Notes: generated from the letters alone by a model not told the origin. DNA of 64,000 bases from a bacterium 1XD42-76 (GCA_009917545.1 QZDW01000003.1:186001-250000); one strand, 5' to 3'. Shown: positions 33,271-43,024, numbered from the stretch's first letter. Numbers and translations are program-made.

Positions 33271-35365
33271 CAATAAAAAAATACTTTCGAGATACATGCA
33301 GGAAAAGCTGGCGGTTACGGTTCTCGTAATTACGCTGGCTTTATTCGCACTGGTCGTTGTCCTGTATCAGCTGGTCAGTGAAAATGCGCAGGAATATTCA
33401 CAGATTGTCTTAAAACAGCACTCCTCCTATGACAGCCGCACGATTCCGTACCGCCGCGGCGATATTGTGGACAGGAACAAGACCTATCTGGCGACGAGTG
33501 AGAAGGTCTATAATCTGATTCTGGATCCTGCACAGATCTTAAGCAGTGCGGAGGAATATCTGGAACCGACCGTGACAGCATTATGTGATGTGTTTGGCTA
33601 TGACCGGGCCGAGATCTTAGAGGTCATCAACGAGCGCTCCGGTTCCTATTATGTCAGATATGAGAGGCAGCTCGCTGCAGAACAGAAGGAGGCCTTTGAG
33701 ACAAAGGCCGCAGAGATGAACAAAGAGTTTTCGAATCAGAAAAGCAGCCAGAAGGTAAAGGGCGTATGGTTTGAGGACGAATACCGGAGGTATTATCCTT
33801 ACGGCGCATCTGCCTGTAATGTGGTGGGATTTTCATATGATGAGGGCAAACAGGGAAACGGCGGGATTGAGCAGTATTATAATGAAGAACTGATCGGGAC
33901 GAACGGCCGTGAATATGGGTATCTGGACGATGAATCAAACATGGAGCGGGTGTTAAAGCCTGCCTCCAACGGAAATATGATAGTATCGACGATCGACATT
34001 ACCATCCAGCGAACCGTGGAAAAGCATATCGACGAATGGATGAACGATATCGGAAGCCAGACAGCAGCGGCTCTTGTAATGAACCCGAATAACGGAGAGA
34101 TTCTGGCGATGGCCTCCAACCGTCGTTTTGATCTGAATAACCCGCGTGATTTGAGCGCCCTCTACAGCCAGGCGGAGCTGGAGGCTATGTCGGACGAGGA
34201 AAAGTCAGAAGCATGGAACCGCCAGTGGCGGAATTTCTGTGTGAGTGACAGCTTTGAGCCAGGGTCTCCGATGAAGGCGCTGACGATCGCCGCTTGTCTG
34301 GACGAAGGCGTCATCGGACAGAACGAAACCTTTGAGTGCGACGGTGTCGAGGAGGTGGGGGGCTGGGCCATCAAATGTGTCAATATTTTTGGGCACAAAA
34401 CGCTCACCGTGCGCGAGGTGTTAATGAAATCCTGCAATGACTCCATTATGCAGATGGTGGCCAGGCTGGGGATTAAACGGTATACCCTGTATCAGAAGAA
34501 CTTTGGCATGGGGCAGAGGACCGGGATTGACCTTCCGGGAGAGGCGGATAATGCAGCGCTCATTTTTACAGAAGATACGATGGGGCCGACCGACCTGGCC
34601 TGTAATGCCTTTGGGCAGAGCTTTAACTGTACGATGGTTCAGATGGCTGCGGCGTTTGCTTCCGTTATTAACGGCGGCTCCTACTATGAGCCGCATGTGG
34701 TAAAGCAGATTCTGAATGATCAGGGCTCCATTGTCAAGGAAGTGGAGCCAAAGCTTGTGCGTGAGACCATATCAGAGGCCACGAGCGATTTTGTGCGCGG
34801 CGCGCTGTTTGATACAGTGGACAGCGGTACGGGAAAGTCCGCCCAGGTAGCTGGCTATAAGATCGGCGGTAAGACGGGAACAGCTCAGAAGCTGCCGCGT
34901 GCCGACAACAATTATGTACTTTCTTTTATTGGTTTTGCACCGGCGGACAATCCACAGGTACTGGTTTATGTGGTTGTGGATACGCCCAATCTGCCGGGAA
35001 AGGAGCAGGCGCACAGTACGTTTGCCTCCAATATTTTCCAGAAGATTATGGCAGATATCCTGCCGTACATGAATATCTTCCCGGAAACAAAACAGACAGG
35101 TGAAACTGGGGGAGATGAGTCTTCTCAGGCAGAGGAGACGACGGCGCCGGACGAGAGTGCCGGAGGAACCACAGCAGAAGGGGAGAACGAAGGGGGTATG
35201 GCCTCTGAGACAGATGAGGCCGGGACCACGGGAAGCACGGAGACGTCTGCTTCGGAAGAGGATGAAACGGAAGGAGCTTCAGAGACCGGATCCGATGTGT
35301 ATGAGGAAAGCATCGGTGAGGATGGCCTGGGGTTGCCGGACCGCATGCCCGGAGACCCGCGTTAA
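33248..35365 (+). CDS. class B penicillin-binding protein (FtsI/PBP2-like) with acidic C-terminal tail
   Basis: The 705-residue protein has one N-terminal membrane helix (LAVTVLVITLALFALVVVLY), a dimerisation domain (YRRGDIVDRNKTYLATS), and a transpeptidase domain with SxxK in EPGSPMKALT, SxN as SCND and KTG in GGKTGTAQKLP. It cross-links septal peptidoglycan. From about residue 620 the protein ends in a low-complexity tail rich in Glu, Thr, Ser, Gly and Ala, outside the usual fold; no PASTA domain is seen. The ATG at 33248 lies within ftsL and its ribosome binding site is weak; ATG 33296 is an alternative. Confidence 0.92.
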   Translation: MKTSRNGSNKKILSRYMQEKLAVTVLVITLALFALVVVLYQLVSENAQEYSQIVLKQHSSYDSRTIPYRRGDIVDRNKTYLATSEKVYNLILDPAQILSSAEEYLEPTVTALCDVFGYDRAEILEVINERSGSYYVRYERQLAAEQKEAFETKAAEMNKEFSNQKSSQKVKGVWFEDEYRRYYPYGASACNVVGFSYDEGKQGNGGIEQYYNEELIGTNGREYGYLDDESNMERVLKPASNGNMIVSTIDITIQRTVEKHIDEWMNDIGSQTAAALVMNPNNGEILAMASNRRFDLNNPRDLSALYSQAELEAMSDEEKSEAWNRQWRNFCVSDSFEPGSPMKALTIAACLDEGVIGQNETFECDGVEEVGGWAIKCVNIFGHKTLTVREVLMKSCNDSIMQMVARLGIKRYTLYQKNFGMGQRTGIDLPGEADNAALIFTEDTMGPTDLACNAFGQSFNCTMVQMAAAFASVINGGSYYEPHVVKQILNDQGSIVKEVEPKLVRETISEATSDFVRGALFDTVDSGTGKSAQVAGYKIGGKTGTAQKLPRADNNYVLSFIGFAPADNPQVLVYVVVDTPNLPGKEQAHSTFASNIFQKIMADILPYMNIFPETKQTGETGGDESSQAEETTAPDESAGGTTAEGENEGGMASETDEAGTTGSTETSASEEDETEGASETGSDVYEESIGEDGLGLPDRMPGDPR

Positions 35366-35374
35366 AAATGATAA

Positions 35375-35451
35375 GATGCCGGGGCAAACGTTCAAAAATC
35401 CTCTTGTAAGCAGGTGTGCGTCGGATTTTTGGAACATTTGCCCTTGGCATC
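35375..35451. repeat. long imperfect inverted repeat between the two PBP genes
   Basis: GATGCC-GGGGCAAA-CGTTC-AAAAATCC (35375-35401) is largely complementary to GGATTTTT-GGAAC-ATTTGCCC-TTGGCATC (35422-35451), with a 20-base loop. The stem has over 20 pairs. There is no T-tract at the end. It may be a processing hairpin that separates expression of the two PBPs, or a small repeat element. Confidence 0.55.
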
Positions 35452-35539
35452 ATAATAATCATTTATTTTGGAACATGCTTTCATAATTTTTGCAAATTCA
35501 AATATAATGATTAACAAGACATCTTGATGGATGTGAGCA

Positions 35540-37252
35540 ATGGGTTCTTATCTGACACGCCACAGAAAGAAGATCCTGGTGACGGCCCTCATATCAGCAT
35601 TCTTAATGGCCGGGCTGGTCGCACAGTTGGGATACCTGATGATATATCGTTCCGAATACTACAGTGCTCTGGCAGATGAGCTCCATGAGAGGGAACGGAC
35701 GATCAAGGCAGCCAGAGGAGAGATCCGAGACCGCAACGGGACGGTGATTGCCGCCAACCGTACAGTCTGTACGGTTTCCGTGGTACACAATCAGGTAAAG
35801 GAGCCGGAGCAAGTTATAGAGATTCTTACAAGGGAACTCGAACTCTCCGGGGAGGAGGTCCGCAAAAAGGTGGAAAAGCGCTCCTCGAGAGAAATTATCA
35901 AGACGAATGTAGATAAGGAAACAGGAGATATCATCCGCGGCTTCGGCCTGGCAGGGGTAAAAGTAGATGAAGACTATAAACGATATTATCCATATGACAG
36001 CATGGCTTCAAAGGTGCTTGGCTTTACGGGGGCCGACAATCAGGGAATCATCGGCCTGGAGGTCATGTATGAGAAATATTTAAAGGGCACGGACGGCAGG
36101 ATCCTCACATTGTCTGACGCCAAGGGCGTTGAGGTGAAAAATGCTGCCGAGGAGCGCATAGAGCCTGTGCCCGGGAATACGCTGACTGTAAGCCTGGATG
36201 TCAATATCCAGAAGTACGCTGAGCAGGCCGCCTATCAGGTGATGGAGAAAAAGGGAGCAAAAGCCGTTTCCATCATTATCATGAATCCACAGAATGGTGA
36301 AATCTATGCGATGGTGAACGCCCCGGAATTCAATTTAAACGAGCCGTTTGCATTACCGGAAGGTGCTTCTTATACTTCAGGGAAGGAGCGGCAGGAGCAG
36401 TTAAATCAGATGTGGCGCAACCGCTGCATCAACGATACGTATGAGCCCGGCTCCACATTTAAGATTATCACCTCGGCAGCAGGACTGGAGAAGGGAGTCG
36501 TCTCTTTGACAGATCGTTTTTCCTGTCCGGGCTTCCGCGTCGTGGAGGACCGGAGAATCCGCTGCCACAAGGCGGGCGGCCACGGGGGTGAGACCTTTTT
36601 GCAGGGTGTTATGAATTCCTGCAATCCTGTGTTTATCGACGTAGGACAGCGGCTGGGGGCAGAGGCATTTTACGATTACTTTGAGCAGTTCGGCCTTCTG
36701 GGAAAGACAGGAATTGACCTTCCCGGCGAGGCAGCGACCATTATGCACAAGGAGGACAATATCGGGCTCGTTGAGCTGGCGACGATTTCCTTTGGGCAGT
36801 CCTTCCAGATTACACCCATCCAGCTTGTGACGACCGTCTCCTCCATCATCAACGGAGGAAACCGCATCACGCCGCATTTCGCCGTGCGTGCAGAGAGTAC
36901 AGACCACGAATATGTGATGGACTTTCGCTACCCTGTCCGCCAGGGAGTCGTATCAGAGGAGACGAGCGCCCAGATGCGCTATATCCTGGAGCAGGTGGTG
37001 GCGGAAGGCAGTGGAAAACGGGCGAAGCTGGAGGGATTCCGTATCGGCGGTAAGACGGCGACCTCGGAGAAGCTTCCGAGAAGCCTGAAAAAATATATTT
37101 CCTCCTTCCTGGGGTTTGCCCCGGCAGATGATCCGCAGGTCATCGCCCTGATTACGATCGACGAGCCGGTAGGCATCTATTACGGCGGGACGATCGCGGC
37201 TCCGGTGATCGCTGATATTTTTGATAATATCCTGCCCTATCTGGGCTTTTGA
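35540..37252 (+). CDS. class B penicillin-binding protein, SpoVD/FtsI-like
   Basis: The 570-residue protein has a membrane helix at residues 12-35 (ILVTALISAFLMAGLVAQLG), a dimerisation domain (AARGEIRDRNGTVIAAN), and a transpeptidase domain with SxxK in EPGSTFKII and SxN as SCNP. The third motif reads KTA (GGKTATSEK, Lys 505) instead of KTG. No PASTA domain follows. A second class B PBP next to the first fits a sporulation-specific SpoVD, which sits in the dcw cluster in many spore formers, but the assignment of which PBP is vegetative is uncertain. It is followed by mraY. Confidence 0.9.
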   Translation: MGSYLTRHRKKILVTALISAFLMAGLVAQLGYLMIYRSEYYSALADELHERERTIKAARGEIRDRNGTVIAANRTVCTVSVVHNQVKEPEQVIEILTRELELSGEEVRKKVEKRSSREIIKTNVDKETGDIIRGFGLAGVKVDEDYKRYYPYDSMASKVLGFTGADNQGIIGLEVMYEKYLKGTDGRILTLSDAKGVEVKNAAEERIEPVPGNTLTVSLDVNIQKYAEQAAYQVMEKKGAKAVSIIIMNPQNGEIYAMVNAPEFNLNEPFALPEGASYTSGKERQEQLNQMWRNRCINDTYEPGSTFKIITSAAGLEKGVVSLTDRFSCPGFRVVEDRRIRCHKAGGHGGETFLQGVMNSCNPVFIDVGQRLGAEAFYDYFEQFGLLGKTGIDLPGEAATIMHKEDNIGLVELATISFGQSFQITPIQLVTTVSSIINGGNRITPHFAVRAESTDHEYVMDFRYPVRQGVVSEETSAQMRYILEQVVAEGSGKRAKLEGFRIGGKTATSEKLPRSLKKYISSFLGFAPADDPQVIALITIDEPVGIYYGGTIAAPVIADIFDNILPYLGF

Positions 37253-37339
37253 TGTTTTGTATGGGAAACGCCCTGTCTGTTTTTAGCGGTATTTTCCATA
37301 TCCATTAAGAAAAAATACATAAGAGTTTTGAGGTGTGGC

Positions 37340-38311
37340 ATGGTAAATGAGACGATTCTGGCGGTTATTATCGCATTCGCAGTCAGCGCGGCATTGTGCC
37401 CCGTTGTGATTCCTTTCCTTCACAGGCTGAAATTTGGCCAGCAGGTCCGCGACGACGGCCCGCAGGCCCATCTGAAAAAGCAGGGGACGCCTACGATGGG
37501 CGGCCTGATTATTCTGACAGGGATTGTAATCAGCTCTCTTTTCTATATCAGGTCGTATCCGAAGATCATCCCGGTTCTCTTCGTTACAGTCGGCTTTGGT
37601 ATCATCGGTTTTTTGGATGACTATATCAAGATCGTGATGAAGCGTTCGGAGGGGCTTAAACCGGGGCAGAAACTCCTGGGACAGATTGTGATTACCGGCA
37701 TTTTTGCTTATTATCTCATCACCTCGGGCGAGGTGGGGACCTCGATGCTGATTCCTTTCAGCCGCGCCGTGTTCGGGAAACGGTATTATCTGGAGCTTGG
37801 CTGGTTCTTTATTCCGGCACTGTTTTTCATTGTTCTGGGAACGGATAACGGGGTAAATTTCACAGACGGCCTGGACGGCCTGTGTACGAGCGTGACGATT
37901 CTTGTGGCGACCTTTTTTACAGTGGTCGCGATTGGGGAAAGCAGCGGCATCAGCCCAATTACAGGGGCTGTCGTGGGGAGTCTTCTGGGATTCCTGTTAT
38001 TTAATGTATATCCGGCGCGTGTGTTTATGGGAGACACAGGGTCATTGGCTCTGGGAGGCTTTGTGGCTTCAAGCGCATTCATGATGCGTATGCCGGTTTT
38101 CATCGCGATTGTGGGCCTCATTTATCTGGTTGAAGTACTTTCCGTCATCATCCAGATCACGTATTTTAAGAAAACGGGAGGGAAACGATTCTTCAAGATG
38201 GCGCCGATCCACCACCATTTTGAGCTGTGCGGATGGCCGGAGACGAAGGTTGTCGCCATATTTTCGATTATAACAGCAATCCTTTGTCTGATTGCTTACT
38301 TAGGATTATAG
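37340..38311 (+). CDS. mraY: phospho-MurNAc-pentapeptide transferase
   Basis: The 323-residue membrane protein has ten hydrophobic segments and the MraY motifs: GQQVRDDGPQAHLKKQGTPTMGG near the N terminus, FLDDYIKI with the DD catalytic pair, DNGVNFTDGLDGL, FMGDTGSLALGG, and the C-terminal MAPIHHHFELCG. It transfers phospho-MurNAc-pentapeptide to undecaprenyl phosphate to make lipid I. The ATG at 37340 has GAGGTG upstream; a TTG at 37328 is also in frame. The gene is in the dcw order expected after the PBPs. Confidence 0.97.
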   Translation: MVNETILAVIIAFAVSAALCPVVIPFLHRLKFGQQVRDDGPQAHLKKQGTPTMGGLIILTGIVISSLFYIRSYPKIIPVLFVTVGFGIIGFLDDYIKIVMKRSEGLKPGQKLLGQIVITGIFAYYLITSGEVGTSMLIPFSRAVFGKRYYLELGWFFIPALFFIVLGTDNGVNFTDGLDGLCTSVTILVATFFTVVAIGESSGISPITGAVVGSLLGFLLFNVYPARVFMGDTGSLALGGFVASSAFMMRMPVFIAIVGLIYLVEVLSVIIQITYFKKTGGKRFFKMAPIHHHFELCGWPETKVVAIFSIITAILCLIAYLGL

Positions 38312-38322
38312 GAGGAGAAACC

Positions 38323-39669
38323 ATGTCACAGAAGGTGTTAGTTGCAGGAACAGGAGTGAGCGGGATTGCGGCCGCAAAGCTCTTGCTCCGGCAGGGCGGA
38401 GAGGTCATTCTATACGATGGAAATACGACACTTTCCAAAGAAAGGCTGTTGGAGGAATTTGATGAGGGGGCGAAGGTTTCCGTACTTCTCGGAGAGCTGA
38501 AACGTCTTGATTTGAGCGGTGTGGAGCTCTGTGTAATCAGTCCCGGTATCCCTCTGGACGTCCCGTTTGTGGCAGTATTAGACGAGGCAAAAGTTCCGAT
38601 CTGGAGTGAAATTGAACTTGCCTACCACTGTACCAAAGGCCGGCTGGCGGCTATCACAGGCACGAACGGCAAGACGACGACGACAGCCCTTGTGGGCGAG
38701 ATCATGAGAAACTATTATGACAGCGTATTCGTGGTGGGAAACATCGGGGAGCCTTATACGGCGCATGCACTGGAGACGGAGGAGAATTCCGTGACCGTAG
38801 CCGAGGTTTCAAGCTTCCAGCTTGAGACAATCATGAAGTTCCATCCTAATGTCTCTGCCATTACCAACATTACCCCGGACCATCTGGACCGCCATAAGAC
38901 GATGGAGGCCTATATTCAGGTCAAGGAAGGCATCGCCGCCAACCAGACAGAAGAGGACTGCTGTATACTAAACTATGACGATAAGATTCTGCGGGAGTTT
39001 GGATCCACATTAAAATGCCGTGTAGTCTATTTCAGCCGCAGGGAGTCTCTTACAGAAGGTGTCTTTATGGACGGAGACAGGATCGTGTGCAGGAGAGGCG
39101 GCGAAGAGATTACTGTCCTGAATGTAAAAGACTTAAATATCATCGGCGGGCATAATCATGAAAATGTTATGGCGGCAGTGGCAGTTTCCCTGCAGCTTGG
39201 CGTGCCGATGGCGAGCATCCGCTCAGCCTGTCTAAAATTCCAGGCTGTGGAGCACCGGATTGAGTTTGTCAGGGAACGTTTTGGAGTCCGCTACTACAAT
39301 GACTCCAAGGGCACGAATCCTGATGCGGCGATCCAGGCGATCCGGGCCATGCCGGGTCCGACGCTTTTGATTGCGGGCGGCTACGATAAACACTCGGAAT
39401 ATGATGAATGGATTGAGAGCTTTGAAGGAAAAGTGCGCTACATGGTGTTGATCGGCCAGACGCGGGACCAGATCGCAGAATGTGCGAAAGCGCACGGGAT
39501 TACAGATATCATGTACGCCGAAGATATGCAGGAGGCAGTGCAGGTCTGTGCCTCCTATTCGAATCCGGGAGACTACGTGCTTCTCTCCCCGGCCTGTGCG
39601 AGCTGGGGAATGTTTAAGAATTATGAGGAGCGCGGGAGGATCTTTAAAGAATGCGTCAACAGCCTCTGA
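38323..39669 (+). CDS. murD: UDP-MurNAc-L-Ala:D-Glu ligase
   Basis: The 448-residue Mur ligase begins MSQKVLVAGTGVSGIAAAKLL, a Rossmann-like UDP-binding start. ITGTNGKTTTTALVGEI is the ATP P-loop, NITPDHLDRHKTMEAY the central domain, EHRIEFV and YYNDSKGTNPDAAIQAI the C-terminal domain, and SPACASWGMFKNYEERG the ending. It adds D-glutamate in the cytoplasmic stage of peptidoglycan synthesis. AGGAGGAG lies before the ATG, 11 bases after mraY. No murE or murF is adjacent in this window. Confidence 0.97.
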   Translation: MSQKVLVAGTGVSGIAAAKLLLRQGGEVILYDGNTTLSKERLLEEFDEGAKVSVLLGELKRLDLSGVELCVISPGIPLDVPFVAVLDEAKVPIWSEIELAYHCTKGRLAAITGTNGKTTTTALVGEIMRNYYDSVFVVGNIGEPYTAHALETEENSVTVAEVSSFQLETIMKFHPNVSAITNITPDHLDRHKTMEAYIQVKEGIAANQTEEDCCILNYDDKILREFGSTLKCRVVYFSRRESLTEGVFMDGDRIVCRRGGEEITVLNVKDLNIIGGHNHENVMAAVAVSLQLGVPMASIRSACLKFQAVEHRIEFVRERFGVRYYNDSKGTNPDAAIQAIRAMPGPTLLIAGGYDKHSEYDEWIESFEGKVRYMVLIGQTRDQIAECAKAHGITDIMYAEDMQEAVQVCASYSNPGDYVLLSPACASWGMFKNYEERGRIFKECVNSL

Positions 39670-39700
39670 TTTCCGGGGCTGACAGGATGGGAGGGAGGGG

Positions 39701-40849
39701 ATGGCCGGTATGGCCAAGAAGAAAAAGGTACGCAGATTTTATGATTTCAGTCTGCTCTTTATCATTATTTTCCTGACTATGTTTGGTCTGATTATGATCT
39801 ACAGCTCCAGTGCCTATAATGCTCAGGTGCTGGGGAGGAAGCCTTCCTACCTTATGACAAGACAGGGCGGAATTGCCCTGGCCGGTTTTTTCATCATGCT
39901 GATTATTTCCAAAATGGATTACCATATCTTTGCCCTGTTCACAGTCCCGTCTATCATCGTGTCCTACGTATGTGTGCTTTTGGTTATGTTCACACCGTTA
40001 GGGATTGAGGTAAACGGCAAAAAGCGGTGGCTGGGAACACAGAGTGTGAGGTTTCAGCCGGCAGAACTGGTAAAGATATCGGTCATCCTTGTTCTGGCAG
40101 TCATGATTACAAAGCTTGGCAAGAAGATCAATGAGTGGCATTCGTGGGGAATGATTGCAGTACTGATTCTGCCTCTGGCACTCCTTGTGACGGCCAATAA
40201 CTTAAGCTCCGGTATCATCATCTGCGGCATTGTTTTTGTGATGATGTTTATCGCGTGTAAGAAAATATGGCCGTTCCTTGCGACTGCTGTGACGTTGGCG
40301 ACTATCTTTATCTTTGCCGCCCCCGTGGCGACGGCGCTCCTTAAGGCCGGGCTTTTAAAGGAATATCAGCTTATGCGGATTTTGGTCTGGAAAAATCCTG
40401 AGGCATACTCTTTAAAAGGCGGTTATCAGGTGCTGCAGGGACTCTACGCCATTGGTTCCGGGAGACTTTTGGGGAAGGGACTGGGGCAGAGCATCCAGAA
40501 GCTGAGTTTTCTGCCTGAACCGCAGAACGACATGATTTTTGCCATCATCTGCGAGGAGCTGGGACTTTTTGGCGCTGTTTTCATGATTCTGCTGTTCCTG
40601 TTTATGATCTACCGGTTTATGGTGATCGCAGGGAATGCGCCGGATTTGTTTGGGGCACTTTTAGTCATTGGTGTGATGGCCCATATCGCAATCCAGGTCA
40701 TCTTAAATATTGCCGTTGTGACAAATGTGATTCCCAATACAGGTATTACCCTGCCGTTTATTAGTTACGGCGGCACCTCCGTTCTGTTCCTGATGATAGA
40801 AATGGGGATGGTTTTAAGCGTATCCAACCAGATCAGACTGGAAAGATAG
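39701..40849 (+). CDS. ftsW: SEDS-family cell wall polymerase (FtsW/SpoVE/RodA type)
   Basis: The 382-residue protein has about ten membrane segments and the SEDS motifs: IMIYSSSAYNA near the start, GKKRWLGTQSVRFQPAELVK, KNPEAYSLKGGYQVLQGLYAIGSGRLLGKGLGQS, and LPFISYGGTSVLF at the end. These proteins polymerise lipid II together with a class B PBP. Position between murD and murA suggests FtsW or its sporulation relative SpoVE; the motifs do not separate the two. A GGGAGGGAGGGG stretch precedes ATG 39701, and ATG 39710 is an equally possible start. Confidence 0.93.
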   Translation: MAGMAKKKKVRRFYDFSLLFIIIFLTMFGLIMIYSSSAYNAQVLGRKPSYLMTRQGGIALAGFFIMLIISKMDYHIFALFTVPSIIVSYVCVLLVMFTPLGIEVNGKKRWLGTQSVRFQPAELVKISVILVLAVMITKLGKKINEWHSWGMIAVLILPLALLVTANNLSSGIIICGIVFVMMFIACKKIWPFLATAVTLATIFIFAAPVATALLKAGLLKEYQLMRILVWKNPEAYSLKGGYQVLQGLYAIGSGRLLGKGLGQSIQKLSFLPEPQNDMIFAIICEELGLFGAVFMILLFLFMIYRFMVIAGNAPDLFGALLVIGVMAHIAIQVILNIAVVTNVIPNTGITLPFISYGGTSVLFLMIEMGMVLSVSNQIRLER

Positions 40850-40908
40850 GCACAAAAGGGCTTCACAGTGCATAGGATACCATATAGCTTTTCTATGGGG
40901 GAATCTTT

Positions 40909-42162
40909 TTGTCTGCTATCGAGGTCCGGGGGCTTTCGCCTCTTAACGGCAAAATTGAAATTCAGGGTTCCAAAAATGCAGTACTGCCGATGATGGCAGC
41001 AACATTACTGGCACGGGGGCTTACGGTGATCCGCCATGTCCCGGCAATCGCTGATGTATTTTGTATGATAGAGATTCTCCGTTCTCTGGGCTGCGTGTGC
41101 CAGCTGGCTAAAGGCGTCCTTACCGTGGATTCGTCTGTGGTGGATTCCGTGAGGATACCAGAGGGATTTGTGGGGAAAATGCGTTCTTCCGTCATGGTAT
41201 TGGGGCCGTTGCTTGCCAGGATGGGTGAGGCAGTTACCTATTATCCGGGCGGCTGCGTGCTGGGAAAGCGGCCGATTGATATTCATCTGAAGGCGCTTGA
41301 GAGTCTGGGGGCGGAAACGTATGAGGCTGGAGGGATGATTCTCGCCAGGTCAAACGGGCTTAAGGGGAATCGGATCATATTCCGCTTTCCGAGTGTGGGC
41401 GCAACGGAGAATGCGCTGATGGCTGCTGTCACGGCAGAGGGGACTACGGTGCTCTCTAATTGCGCCAGAGAGCCGGAGATCGTGGAGCTCTGTGCGTTTC
41501 TTACGGCCATGGGGGCACGGATTGAACATGCCGGAGAGAGCGAACTGGTAATTCAGGGAGTCAGGATGCTTCATCCCTGCGAATTTTCTCTGGGGGCCGA
41601 CCGGATCTGCGCAGGGACGTATCTGACAGCCGCGCTTATGGTGTCAGGAGATGTCGTGGTCTCCGGGCTGAATCCGGAATATCTCGACGGGCCGTTACGG
41701 CTCATGGAGCGGATGGGCGCTGTGGTGCAGCGCAACGCGAAGGCCAGGGAGATCCGTGTAACTGCCAAAGAGAGGCCGTGCGGGTTTGAAACAGTGACTG
41801 GGCCGTATCCCGCATTTCCCACAGATCTGCAGTCGCCGTTTTTGGCAGCGGCAGCCGTTGCCAGAGGAGAGAGCCGGATCGAGGAGACCGTGTTTGAAGC
41901 CAGGTTTGCTGCGGCTTTGCGGCTCAGGGACTTTGGGGCTGTCATCCGGCTTTCTGGCTGTACGGCGCAGGTGGAGGGGAGATATCCCCTGTTTCCGGCA
42001 ATCGTGCGTGCGCCTGATCTGAGGGGCGGCGCCGCACTGATTTTGGCGGCGCTGGCGGCGGAAGGCGCAAGTGTCATCGATGGTTGTGAACACATTGAAA
42101 GAGGGTACGAGGATATCTGCCGTGATCTGTTACAGATCGGAGCGGACGTAAGACCGCTTTGA
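40909..42162 (+). CDS. murA: UDP-N-acetylglucosamine 1-carboxyvinyltransferase
   Basis: The 417-residue protein starts at a TTG (LSAIEVRGLSPLNGKIEIQGSKNAVLPMMAA, read as Met) with GGGGGA upstream. The catalytic Cys is in YPGGCVLGKRPIDIHL near residue 112, matching GCAIGARPVDLH of E. coli MurA. The later GADRICAGTYLTAALMVSGD and FPTDLQSPFLAA are the other family motifs. It transfers enolpyruvate from PEP to UDP-GlcNAc, the first committed step of wall synthesis. Firmicutes often have two MurA enzymes; this copy is inside the dcw cluster. The final FEXXR-like end is divergent. Confidence 0.93.
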   Translation: MSAIEVRGLSPLNGKIEIQGSKNAVLPMMAATLLARGLTVIRHVPAIADVFCMIEILRSLGCVCQLAKGVLTVDSSVVDSVRIPEGFVGKMRSSVMVLGPLLARMGEAVTYYPGGCVLGKRPIDIHLKALESLGAETYEAGGMILARSNGLKGNRIIFRFPSVGATENALMAAVTAEGTTVLSNCAREPEIVELCAFLTAMGARIEHAGESELVIQGVRMLHPCEFSLGADRICAGTYLTAALMVSGDVVVSGLNPEYLDGPLRLMERMGAVVQRNAKAREIRVTAKERPCGFETVTGPYPAFPTDLQSPFLAAAAVARGESRIEETVFEARFAAALRLRDFGAVIRLSGCTAQVEGRYPLFPAIVRAPDLRGGAALILAALAAEGASVIDGCEHIERGYEDICRDLLQIGADVRPL

Positions 42163-42243
42163 CGTCGGTTTTTGGCCGCGTCATAAGGAAATGACGGGAA
42201 GCAAGGAGATCCGGAGCGAAGGAATCGGGGTACAGGTGGAGAA

Positions 42244-43011
42244 ATGAGAAGAAAGAGAAGGGTGAAGGGACATGGAGGCTACGGACGGAGAAAAAAAGGG
42301 GAAAGGCTGGTCACGGTGTTCGGTATCGTGGCCGGCGTTTTCCTGCTTACGGCGCTCCTCCTGTTTGCGGTCAGGATCAGAGAGATCGAGGTGACGGGGA
42401 ATAAGCAGTACACGAAGGAGCAGATCATCGAGCTGCTCTTTGACGGGACATGGTCGCGCAATTCGGCCTACTGTTATTATGAGAGCCAGTTCAGAGAGCA
42501 CAAATCGCTCCCATTCATTGAGGAATACCGGATTGATTTTAAGAGCCCGACCAGGGTGGAGGTAGTCGTCTTTGAAAAGAGTGTCGTAGGCTACGTTTCC
42601 TATATGAGCAGCTACATGTACTTTGATAAGGACGGGATCATTGTGGAGAGCTCGTCCGAGCAGCTTCCCGGGGTTCCCTGGGTGACAGGGCTGGAGTTTG
42701 GCCGGCTTCTTTTGTACCATCCGCTTGAGGTGGTGAACGATGCGGACATTTTCCGCAAGATCTTAAATCTGACACAGGTTCTTTCTGTCAATGAAGTCAG
42801 GGTGGACAAGATCCATTTTGACAGCTTCGGGGAGGCTGAGCTCTATATTGATGATATCATCGTTGAGCTTGGAAATGACGAAAACCTGAATGGAAAGGTG
42901 GAGGAACTTTCCGGAATTATGCCGGAGCTTTCCGGGCTTTCCGGGACTTTGTATCTGGATACATATGATGAAAATAATTCGAATCCGATGTATACGTTTA
43001 AGAAGAGGTGA
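42244..43011 (+). CDS. ftsQ: cell division protein FtsQ/DivIB
   Basis: The 255-residue protein has a short basic N terminus (MRRKRRVKGHGGYGRRKK), one membrane helix (VFGIVAGVFLLTALLLFAV), then a POTRA domain (IREIEVTGNKQYTKEQIIELL) and an FtsQ-type beta domain (GYVSYMSSYMYFDKDGIIVE, LPGVPWVTGLEFG). It joins FtsL and DivIC at the division site. The order murA-ftsQ-ftsZ is normal for clostridial dcw clusters. A GGTGGAG lies just before the ATG. Confidence 0.88.
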   Translation: MRRKRRVKGHGGYGRRKKGERLVTVFGIVAGVFLLTALLLFAVRIREIEVTGNKQYTKEQIIELLFDGTWSRNSAYCYYESQFREHKSLPFIEEYRIDFKSPTRVEVVVFEKSVVGYVSYMSSYMYFDKDGIIVESSSEQLPGVPWVTGLEFGRLLLYHPLEVVNDADIFRKILNLTQVLSVNEVRVDKIHFDSFGEAELYIDDIIVELGNDENLNGKVEELSGIMPELSGLSGTLYLDTYDENNSNPMYTFKKR

Positions 43012-43024
43012 GGGCTGGGTATTT

